NCBI GenBank assembly: GCA_003024785.1
Contig: PUQB01000280.1
Span: 124,001 to 188,000 of the forward strand
Origin: Selaginella tamariscina
Lineage: Eukaryota > Streptophyta > Lycopodiopsida > Selaginellales > Selaginellaceae
Direction of reading: 5' to 3'
DNA length: 64,000 nt
The notes below the pieces were generated by a model, which saw only the letters and a program-made list of their open reading frames with translations, was not told the DNA's origin and searched no databases. Positions 24,790 to 35,218 of the stretch are shown here, piece by piece. Position 1 is the stretch's first letter; each line of letters starts with the position of its first letter. A program made the position numbers and the translations under genes.

Positions 24790-25545
24790 TACACTAATAT
24801 AATAAATAAATTGATATTATTATGTATCATTTAAATATATTCATAGTCTGTTTATTATTATTATTTTCTTAATTACTCGAGTAATTAATTTACATTTTCT
24901 ACTATTAATGGGATATTCTTTATTATTTTTTAATATTCAAAGAATATTCCAATATTAAACCTGATTATCATAATTAAATTAATCTTATTCTTAATTATTT
25001 TAGTAATTATTCTACATTTGTATATATTAATGGGATTTTCTCAATTAATTTATTATTATTTCAAGAATATTCCTATGTTAAACCTTATTATCAATATTAA
25101 ATTAATATATATTATTAAAACTATATATGACTATATATTAGATAAAATGATGTATTATTATGTATAATTTAAAATATGTTCATAGTGTGTATATTAATAT
25201 CATTTTCTTAATTACTTGAGTAATTAATCTTCTTTATATTAATGCGATATTCTTTATTATTTTCTTATTATTCCAAGAATATTTCAATATTAAACATGAT
25301 TATCATAATTAATTTAGTTAATTATTTCAATACTTGATCTACATTTATATATATTAATGGGATTTTCTTAATTAATTTCTTATTATTTCAAGAATATTTA
25401 ATGTTAAACCTTATTATCAATATTAAATTAATATATATTATTAAAACTATATATGGCTATATATTAGATAAAATCATATATTATTATGTAATTTAAAATA
25501 TGTTCATAGTGTGTATATTAATTTTTTTCTTAATTATTTGATGTT
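24790..25545 (+). repeat. AT-rich tandem repeat, period about 335 bases
   Basis: The phrase ATTATTATGTATAATTTAAA plus TATGTTCATAGTGTGTATAT recurs at about 24818, 25156 and 25488. Between them are TTAATTACTTGAGTAATTAA and AATATTCCAATATTAAACCT in the same order. Half-unit repeats occur inside. Confidence 0.75.
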
Positions 25546-25559
25546 TGTTTTGCACAGAT

Positions 25560-26480
25560 ATATAAACACAATCATAAATTTATATATACACGTGCACACG
25601 CATTAAAAGCACTTATAGAGACACATATGCACACACATGCACATTGCCCTAAACCAAACTTGAGAAATTATATGTTGCTTCTTTATTGAAAAAACATCAT
25701 ATTCAACGCATGTATGATTTATATGTACTTAGTCTATGTGTATGTAACACATTGAATTTACACATGTAATATATATGTATGTCTGTGTGTATACATGTGT
25801 GTATGTATATATGTGTACTAATATATGCAATGTGTACAATTTTCATTTGTTAACACTGTATCTCTTCTCTCATACATACACAATGTCACCATGCATAATC
25901 CCTTCTCTCATACATACACACCATTCATGATCATGATCCATAATATGTAGCATGTCTCTTCTCTCATACATACACACCATGCATGATCCATAATATGTAC
26001 TGATGTTATAATATTATGTAATATGTAATGTATATCTGTGTATAACACTCACTCCTCTCATACATAAACACCATGCATGATCCATCCTAACCCTAAACCC
26101 TAAACCCTATGTAACACATTGAATTTACACATGTAATATGTATGTATGTCTGTGTATACACGTGTGTATGTATATGTGTGTAAATGTGTATGAATTTAAT
26201 TTGTTAACACTCTTTCTTCTCTCATACATACACACCATGCATGATCCATATTAATGTACTGTCTCTCTTCTCTCAAACATACACACCATGCATGATACAT
26301 AATATGTATTGTCACTCTTCTCTCATACATACACACCATGCATGATCCTGTACTCTGTCTCTCTAATATATTAATATGTACTAATATATATGTATGTCTA
26401 TGTGTATAATACTATGTGTGTATATATGTATCGCTGCACGTGAAACTTTAACACTCTCATGAACACACACATGTTAAACC
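25560..26480 (+). repeat. Minisatellite around CTCTCATACATACACACCAT
   Basis: At least seven copies of CTCTCATACATACACACCATGCATGATCC-type phrases (25868-26350), mixed with two copies of a longer phrase beginning TGTAACACATTGAATTTACA (25743 and 26109). It includes a short CCCTAAA tract. No genes. Confidence 0.8.
26088..26110 (+). repeat. Short interstitial telomere-type repeat
   Basis: CCTAACCCTAAACCCTAAACCC: about three plant telomere units (CCCTAAA) inside the minisatellite. Confidence 0.8.
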
Positions 26481-26739
26481 CCTGCATGATTTTTATTCTT
26501 GGGGCGTATGTGATACACCCACGCACACGCACACGCTGATAATATAATGAAAGAATATTCGTTTAGGGCGAATCTATAGTTTATTCATTTTAGGGTTTAA
26601 GTATATTCTTAGAAGGAATATTCAATTAGGGTTAATATATATTCTATTCCTTTTAGGTTTTAGGTATATTCCTAGGGTTTTAAGAAGTAAGGCGGCGGAG
26701 GCAGTGGCTATGAAATCTCCCTCTCTGTCACACAGGTGA

Positions 26740-27027
26740 GATCTCTCTCTCTCACACGCACACTCCTGAGTTTATTTATTTATTTTTATTCACATATATA
26801 TTTATATGTGTGTGTATCTTAATAATATAATTTAGATCTCTATCTCTCGCACACACACGCACACTCGTATACATATACACACAAATATATATTATATATA
26901 TATTATATATATATCTATGTGTTTGTGTTTGTGTATCTGTATAATTTTATCTCTTGCACACTCACGCACACTCTTGTTTATCTGTATGATTTTATTTGTT
27001 TCGCTCACACACGCATACTCACGATAT

Positions 27028-27080
<53 letters not shown>

Positions 27081-27356
27081 CCTATATATAATATACATAC
27101 ATATTATGTGTACCAGTATCTGTATAATTCTATTTATTTATCTATTTCTCGCACACACAAGCACACTCCTATACATACATATATATATATATATATACAC
27201 ACAACATATATATGTGTGTGTGTGTATCTATATAATTTTATTGATTTGTTAATTGTATCTCTCGCACACACACGCACACTCCTGTATGATATGTGTGTGT
27301 GTGTGTTTGTTTATCTGTATGATTTTATTTGTTTCACACACGCATACACACGATAT

Positions 27357-27399
<43 letters not shown>

Positions 27400-27679
27400 C
27401 CTATGTACATATACATACATATATTATGTGTACCAGTATCTGTATAATTTTATTTTATTTATCTATCTCTCGCACACACACGCACACTCCTGTATATACA
27501 TATACATATACATAAATATACATATACATATACATATATATGTGTGTGTGTATCTGTATAATTTAATTTATTTAGCACACACATACGATATACATATATA
27601 TATACATATGTGTGTGTATATTAGTATAATTTTATCTGATTTGTCTATCTCTAGCACACACACGCACTCTCCTACACAC

Positions 27680-27762
<83 letters not shown>
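26740..27762. repeat. CA/TG/TA microsatellite complex with period about 325 bases
   Basis: Long (CA)n, (TA)n and (TG)n runs set in a higher-order repeat. TCTGTATGATTTTATTTGTT occurs at 26981 and 27313, and ACCAGTATCTGTATAATT at about 27112 and 27432. Frames of up to 198 codons in this region are His/Thr/Tyr/Ile repeats and are not genes. Confidence 0.9.
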
Positions 27763-27763
<1 letters not shown>

Positions 27764-27764
27764 C

Positions 27765-28708
27765 GGCGGGATTAATCCCGCCGCTATATGGTGAGACGTG
27801 TGTAGTGGCGAGATTAATCCAGCCGCTATATGGTTAGCCCCTCGGCGGCGGGATTAATCCCGCTGCTATATGGTTAGACCCTTGGCAGTGGGATTAGTCC
27901 CGCTGCCCTTCAGGCATGCTATTCGGTTAGACTCATGGGCGGCGGGATTAATGCCGCTGCCTACGCATGCCATGCGCAGAATCCGGCGGGATTTATCCCG
28001 CCGCCATTGGCCTATCTGAAGGGCCTAGGCGGCGGGATTAATCCCGTCGGATTCCACATAGGGCATTGCCGTCCGACGGGATTAATCCCGCCGCCTAGGG
28101 CCCAAGTGAAGGCATGGGCAGCGGGATTAATCCCGTCGCATACGTATGCCCTATGCGGAATCGGGCGGGATTTATCCCATCGCCAAAGGCATGCCTGAAG
28201 GGCCTAGGCGGCAGGATTAATCCCGTTGCCAAAGGCCTGCCTGAAGGGCCTAGGCGGCGGGATTAATCCCCGGATTTCACATGGAATTGGCGTTCGCGGG
28301 ATTAATCCCGCATAGACCGAGTGAAGGCCTGGGCGGCGGGATTAATCCCGCCAAGCCTTCAATGCCTGTTGGAGGATGAACCCGCCACCCTTCCTTTTTC
28401 CTCCATTGGTGAGTCGGACCAATCCCAAACGTTTCTGTCTGAGACGTAGAAGGTTTACAACATACCAATGGAGGACTGAGAAGGGTGGCGAATTCATTTC
28501 ACCATCCCTTACATGGTGGGCGAGATTAATCCCCGCCTTTCTGGAGTCACTGAAGGGGTGTGCCAAATAAATCCTGCCCAGTTCTCTCTGAGACCGAGAA
28601 GGGTGGCAAGATTAATTCCGCACCCGTTCAAGGCCTCCAGAAAGGTGGCGAGATTAATCCCGCCCACTCTTTCAGGAGGCATTGAAGGGTGGCGAGATTA
28701 ATCCCGCC
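27765..28708. repeat. Array 2 of the palindrome GGCGGGATTAATCCCGCC
   Basis: About 21 perfect or degenerate copies; the first (27765-27782) and the one near 28335 are perfect. Spacing is about 38-50 bases with a few wider gaps (28380-28490). Spacers differ from array 1 (GCCTGCCTGAAGGGCCTAGG, CTATATGGTTAGACCC) but are shared within this array. The array ends about 340 bases before the start of the ParB-like gene copy B. Confidence 0.95.
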
Positions 28709-28820
28709 GCACCTTCCATGTGAATATATATGTGTATTAGTATATATAAGTTGCATATCTCATTTTATTTACTTTTATCATCTTATCAATATTTCGAGTA
28801 AAAGCTAGGAATCTATGTAA

Positions 28821-28905
28821 AACTGTCCAGAGCTCACATTTGTGGTGGTTTAAAACGAAATGTTATCTTTCTTTTGCACTACACAAATGTGAGCTTTGGA
28901 CAGTT
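28821..28905 (+). repeat. Fold-back hairpin, 24-bp arms, 37-nt loop
   Basis: Arm AACTGTCCAGAGCTCACATT-TGTG (28821-28844) pairs with 28882-28905 over all 24 positions, with one G-U pair. It lies between palindrome array 2 and the start of the ParB-like gene. It could be a small-RNA precursor, a MITE-like element or a regulatory stem; no mature sequence is recognised. Confidence 0.75.
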
Positions 28906-29046
28906 AATTCCGTCTACTTCTCTCTGTGTATTATTTTTGTATATTCGGGTTTATACAAGTGTGTGTGCTTTTTATATGATTTGTATTCATAGTGTATTAT
29001 TTTGCAGAAGGACGATTTAATTAAACAAGGAGATCGAGTCATTAGT

Positions 29047-32000
29047 ATGGAGTCGTCGTCAAATTCTGGGTAAGAATTAAAATAAAATCTTGTTATACTC
29101 GGATATGTGTTTGAAAATTAATCATTTTTGTATTCAGATGTGGAATTGAGTGACATTGAAGACGAGAGTAGGAGAAGAATGGGTACGGGGATGGATCTGG
29201 AATTAACTTGGCCATATTTCAAACTAAACGGGAAGCGCATTGAAACAACCATGGTTGCTGTCAAACTAATCTCTGTCACATCGCATGGACAAGCAAAACA
29301 ATGGAAAGTGGGTATGCTAGTTAAGCATCTAAAAGCATGCTGCGAACCCAGATTGAACAATGCTCGACACATATGCCTTGTTCCATCCAATGTCACGTTC
29401 TTGGATCCAAAGGTCGCCAGTTACAACATTAATTTCGGTGGTCTTGTCGACTTGTGGATAATGACGTTCACATGTTCACTAATGATGTTGACCGTGGAGT
29501 TCTTCTTCAACTCAACCAAAGCCCATCTATGGAGGGGATGTCTACTTTGAAGATCTTCAGACTCATCAAATAGGTGTATTCTCAGCAGAGATTGCTTCAC
29601 AATACAGAAAATCCACAAGTGGAGCAATCGTCCCTCTTCACATTGAAGAAGAGAACACAGTGACATCATAAGGAGATTGAGAAGGTGGCTTGGTCTCAAG
29701 TTCTTTATAGATCACGTTCAATTTGCCTAGAAAATTTTGGGAGCTGGAAGAGTGTGTCGAGAACATTAGAACAGCATCAATCGGGGATCACACATGTTGA
29801 TTCGGATCGTAGAAGAAAATCTTCAATCGTTTTGTCAGTTGCACCTGTGGCATCCCATGCTGCAATAAGCCACAAGGAAATGATGTTGGATGATAGGATT
29901 TACGAGTGTAGGGTTAAGTATTGCAGCGTCAACCCAAACTTCAATTATAGGCCACTAAACCAGGAACGTGTAGCTGAGCTCATGGAGAAGATGAAGGACG
30001 ACAATTCTTACATCGTTCCACATAATGCTGTTTTGTGCCCATACAAGAGAAACAAAGGCGCTGAGAAAGTGTGGATCACAACACCGGAACAAATGAGGAA
30101 GATTCAGACGGAGAATAGAAAATCAGTCAAGTACTACATCATTAGTGGCCATCACACAATAACGGCAGCTCAACGACTTCTCAACGAACACAACAAAGGA
30201 ACAATGGCAACAAAACTTTTTGAGCATACCCGTGAGAAGTTGACGAAAAGATTGGTGTTTTTAGCGAAGCCGAATCTCACAATCGAGCAGTACCATAAGT
30301 TATCGGTGGAATGGGACGCTGCAGACACCAACCACTACAATAGCAAAATATGGGAGAAGTTCAAACACATGCGAGCTGTGTGGGAATCTCTTTAGTAATC
30401 ACAAAGAGCTACTGTAGGGAATACACAATGTGCGATGTACCGGGTAAGTAAATTGTCTAGGTGGGATTTATCTCGCCGGTATATTAATCTGTCCCTTTTT
30501 TTTCAGAGAGTTAAAGAAATTGTAGTAGTTGATTTTGCCTAGGTGGGCGGGGAGGAAACATCCTTTTTGATGATGTTGATTTCTTGTCCGAGGATAGGAT
30601 CTTTGTCAAATGGTTGGGTATTATGGAATCCTTTGCAAAAGGAACACTGAAGAAGAAGCAGACAAGTGAAGAGGAGCCCTCAGAGAAGTCTACAAAGAAA
30701 CCAGTAAGACGCCGAAGGCTAATTCTATTCAATCTATAAAGGATGTAAACAATGATTTCAAGCTCACATGGTTGAAGCCTTTAAACGGAACAACAATGGA
30801 GGAGATGGAAGTCTTGGTTATTTGGTGATTGATGGCAATTTACAGATTAACAACAGCAGCCTCACCTCTCCTTTTCATCTCAAGGCAATGGAGTTGAAGA
30901 CGGTCAGGCACTTCAAGAGTGGTTGGGAATACACTACCACAAATTGGGTTGGACCTCGGCTTCAACATACGAAGAAGTCAGGAAATATTTGCATGTGACA
31001 AACGATGATATACTTGTCGAATGAGTGAATCAATCGGAAGATTTGGGCAAGAAATCTATTGCACGCCAACACCAAGAAGAAGAACATTGTGATGACGCCT
31101 TCTCTTACGGCAGTCCTTTAGCAGCGGAGAACCGAGTTGAACCTTATAAAGGAGGATTACGAATCACGACAAACCCTACAGATGTTTGTTGTTGGATTCG
31201 GAGACTTTATGGGGTACATCACTGCTTGTAGGAAATCGTTTCAATTGTTTGTGATGGATCGACAGGTGTTAAAAAATCCTTTGATAGACAGGACATTAGA
31301 GGATTTGGTGGAGAAACTTAGCCGTGCAAGCATGTGCAAAGAAGGTATTTATTATTGAATTCATACTTGCACTCTTGACTGATATCTACGTTTTCAGGTA
31401 TTTATTTCTTGATTCTTGCTCATGTCACCGATACCTTTGCCTTCGCCCAAGAGGAATAAACATCGTTGACAGGATTTTATATGAATGATGCTGATCCGAA
31501 GTGCATTGATTCGGTTGTTCACTTGGTTGTTAGGAATGCGCCAAACAATTTCAAACTTCCAAATGACTGGACAGGCATCTGTTTGCACTCCAACGGCCTG
31601 AACCTCCATCCGATACACCGATAGCTGAGAGTGACGTATTCGGCAATGTACGTTATCCAAACATTACAAGTCAAGCGGCACAAGCATCGTCAACTTGATC
31701 AGGGGTCCTCACAGTGATGCGTGGGTTTTTGACTACTGCACTAGGGGGTCCGTCTTGAAGGAGTGTTACCTTCGGGATACATGTGTGTTTGCCTTTGAAA
31801 AGGATAAGACCATGGTTGAGGACCTGAACAAGTGAATAGAGAGGTTCTCAACTGACTACCCTAACAAACCCATATAGGAGTATTTGAGAAAGTTTCGCGA
31901 TAGCTCTGAAGACGAATCTAGTTCAATGTCGGAGTCTGAGGACGAACTTCAATCAGATATTAGACCGGAAGTTATCTCGAGAAGTATAGAACATTCACAC

Positions 32001-32122
32001 ACTCCATTACCCATGGAAACATAAACAGAAGATATGGAAGATCTTGAACCATCTCACAAGCAGCCTAGACCTTCTTCCTCACTCAGAAGGTAATAGCAAA
32101 GAAGAATTGTTAATGAGTTCTT
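29047..32122 (+). pseudogene. Large unrecognised gene with ParB/sulfiredoxin-like motif, copy B
   Basis: The likely first exon is MESSSNSG at 29047-29069, followed by an intron to about 29137. The protein then runs through ELTWPYFKLNGKR, a segment VYFEDLQTHQIGVFSAEIA (about 29549-29605) and a long clean block at 29685-30395. That block carries ECRVKYCSVNPNFNYRP, RVAELMEKM and the ParB/Srx-like SGHHTITAAQRLL (about 30140-30180). An intron lies at 30444-30506; Lys-rich, middle and acidic C-terminal regions follow as in copy A. Full length would be roughly 850 residues. Frame changes occur near 29450, 29540-29680, 30395, 30700-30830, 31070 and 31460, and a stop is created near 31834 (TGA). ParB/Srx folds bind DNA or hydrolyse nucleotides; which applies here, if either, is unknown. 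Confidence 0.5.
30459..30477. repeat. Degenerate palindrome copy in the intron of copy B
   Basis: AGGTGGGATTTATCTCGCC inside the intron 30444-30506. It is the counterpart of 395-412 and a relative of the array palindrome. Confidence 0.7.
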
Positions 32123-32382
32123 AGAGTGATGAATAGTTGTAAATGAGTGTAACATAAGGCATTTTTGTATATTTCGTTTATATTTGTACAAAAAATAAAT
32201 TCTCAAGGATTAATGAAGCTTTTAATTCAAACATGGGTTACACATTAACAAAGTAAATAATATACCTTTAATTTTAAGGTCAACTAACTATTTTGCAGAT
32301 GTAATAAGTTGAGAACATGGATTTTCAGCATTGCATGAGGTAAGAGAGGGGTTTGGCGACAATTTCTTGTGCCACATGTCAG

Positions 32383-33297
32383 AATGACAGAGTTCATGCA
32401 GGAAATGGATAATAATGCAGCTCAAAACATCGTTACCATGGGGGCCACTTCAGTTTTTTCATCATCATTTTATTGGCTTCAGTTCCGAAATCAATTTCTT
32501 CAGCGCATGCAATATCTGAATCTTGTAAGGATGATGTACAATTAAATGATGAAGGGATAGGCAACGAGATAGTGTCAACAGATAAATGTGAAAGGGAGCA
32601 AACAAGTGATTTGCAAAGTATTCAAGAGGCAACGCTATCCATGTTACTCATGGCCATATTGTGTTGTTGGATGTCAATGGTGTTCTGCTTCATCGACAAA
32701 GGCCCGAGGATAGGAAAAAAGAAATCAAACAAGGAGATTTCATTCCTTGTCATGGTAAATTTCGATATGATATTATTTTTCGTCCAGGGTTGGATCGTCT
32801 CTTTCAAAAGCTTAAGGAGATGGGTGCGCTTGTGGGGATTTGGTCATGCATGCAGATTCAAACTTAACACCGCTGTTGAATTTGCTTAAGAAACATTGTA
32901 GTGTTGCAGAAGAGGTGATTCGTAAAGATTGGATTTTTGACCAGCGAATGTGTTATAAACCTCTCGAATTTCAATATAAGAAAGGAAAGCAAGCCATACT
33001 TCTTCAAGAATGAAAGATAATTGGGACTCATGGGGAGATCAGTCGCTTAAGGATAATGAAGAATGCACATATCTTAGTGGTAGACGACTCTCCTCAGAAG
33101 GCTATGCTCAACCAAAACATTGCTTGTATTCATCCAATCACTTTCGATCCATATTCTGATACTAATATATGGATGAGCTAGTGAACTACTTGGATACGTG
33201 CCTCAGAAAGAAGAATCTCGAAAATTTTTGTGAGCAGTATCCACCGTATCAACATTTCCTGAAGCTTTTCTTTCTCTGTTTTGATTTTATAAAATGA
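32383..33297 (+). pseudogene. FCP1/NLI-interacting-factor-like phosphatase, copy B
   Basis: Same gene as 2331-3252. The start MTEFMQEMD is at 32383. HAD motif I LLDVNGVLLHR is at about 32663, and the following domain (IPCHGKFRYDIIFRPGLDRL) is in frame through 32867, where copy A is shifted. The frame breaks near 32460, 32640, 32868 and 33010, while VVDDSPQKAMLNQ is intact here (about 33080). The two copies carry different lesions in the same gene. Confidence 0.7.
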
Positions 33298-34319
33298 AGG
33301 ATAGCAACCGGGCGCTTTATAATATTATTCTTAAGGAACGTCATTTTTAGATGAGCCTTTATGCAGACCTGGTCTTATTATATCTTATGTATTAACAAGG
33401 ATGGCAACTCCCAATTGCATTCGTGAGAGTGTTAAGGTGGTGGCAACAACATCAAGATATTGACCAAAATGATTTGATTAATCCGGAGAGTGATGATTTA
33501 GACAAAATGAGGAGATTTTTGTATGGTTAGGAAGAAAGTATTTATAAAAAATTAACATGTTGATAAGAAATGATTTCATTTGTAATTATGTTTGATAGTA
33601 TTTCTTAATTATGTAAACTATTTTTAAATAATATGAATATTCTAGATATTTAGGTTTAATATTATTATTAATTAATTAATTAATTAATTATTTAAGGTTA
33701 TTCTTAATTACATATTAATTAAATGATTAATTAATAATTAAAACTTAAGTATTAATTAGTAATTTATTTTATATTCCCATTTTCACGTATCATGCCCACT
33801 TTAGTTACAACGTGCATCTATGTCAGCTAATTCAATTATGCATAATATAATCTTTATCTAAATAAATTAAATGTATAAATTAACTAGTTCTTAATATTTA
33901 TTAACTAATGATTATTTATTTTATTAATTAATGGATTTTTTACAAGTGGTAATTCCAATCGAACAGTGAATCGTGTTCCTAATTTTCCAAGCTGCTCACG
34001 CTTTGTGGCTACATGGATTTTCCAACGATATTTTTGCTTATCTTAGGCAAAAGGACCAAGAATATAATACGAATCCAAATTATCACATTTTATAAATCAT
34101 GTTTAATCTATCTTATATAATATTATGTGTAGATTTCTAATTAAATAAAATATAAGATATTCATGGTGATAACTATAATATATACTGAGTATATTTTAAA
34201 GGTGGCATGGTCTTATTAAGCTAGTTATAAAGTATGTAAGATGGGTTTTTTTCATATTGATTATCTTAGTTAATACGGTTTTTAATATCTAGTTAGTAAA
34301 TTCTACTAATTGTAGTAGT

Positions 34320-34527
34320 ACCAAAAAAAAATTAGAAAATTCTACATCTACATCAATTACAAGAAACTAAATGATGTAATAAAGCGGGATACATATCCAA
34401 TACCCTTTATCAAGGAATTATTGGATATGGTAGTAGGACACGGTATGTACTCATTTTTAAACGAATTCTTGGGATATAACCAAATACAAGTAGAGGAAGC
34501 GGATCAACTAAAGACATCCTTCATTAG
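34320..34527 (+). mobile_element. Ty3/gypsy reverse transcriptase fragment (unit 3)
   Basis: Third copy of the same truncated RT piece, again ending in CATTAG before the LTR-like block. Confidence 0.8.
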
Positions 34528-35218
34528 TGTCAGAGTTTTTACTTGGTGTCACAAAGGCGGCTTGCCAAGTGCCAACTCTGAAATCCCCTCTTAGAAACCC
34601 CACGGAAATCTGGTAAAGTAACCCGTATTAGAAACCCAACCTTTAGGAACTCAAGCCCCTAGCTAACTAAGTCCACGAACGAGGCTCACCTTGTGAATCA
34701 GGATGTGGACCAGCGAGCTATAGGTATCGTTCCTAGCTTGGCATGGTTGAGGCAGCCGGAGCAAGGCCTCAACCATTAGTTTTGCAGAACGTAAACTCGG
34801 GCAATGCCTTTGAGCTTGCGAGCAAGTTTTCGAACCAAGAAATTTGACTAACTCCTTAGAAGTGACGTATCCCTGTCCCAAAGGCAAGATCCTGCCTACG
34901 ATAAGGATAGTTTTAACCCAAAGGTGGGACATACCCTTGCCGTGTGGAAGTTGGCGGCACAACAGAGGTTGCACCTTGACGACACAAGCTTAGCTTGCAC
35001 CGGTAAGAGGTTAACTAGCTCTCTTTTAACATGAAGCCTCACTACATATACTCTACCTTAATTATGGGACGGAGAGCCCCACTTTCCTAAATGAGTAAGT
35101 GGGCTAGCACAGAAATGCCAACCCTTAGTGAAAATGAGTTGTCCTAACCTAACCCCTAGGGTGGGTTTAGCGCGTGGGGTTAGGTCAACCCTAGGGGTGT
35201 CCTAACCCTTTTTTTACA
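34528..35218 (+). mobile_element. LTR-like block (unit 3)
   Basis: Third copy, same ends and same neighbours. Confidence 0.55.

Noticed and set aside
26088..26110. Chromosome end or ancient fusion point
   Set aside because: Only about three CCCTAAA units inside a minisatellite; too short to support a telomere.
26892..27763. Long plus-strand reading frames up to 198 codons
   Set aside because: They translate CA/TA/TG microsatellites into Thr-His and Tyr-Ile runs; no protein-like composition.
23383..28708. CRISPR-like arrays (regular repeats with spacers)
   Set aside because: Eukaryotic context, spacers are related to each other and the repeats are perfect palindromes with much degeneration; no cas-like gene.
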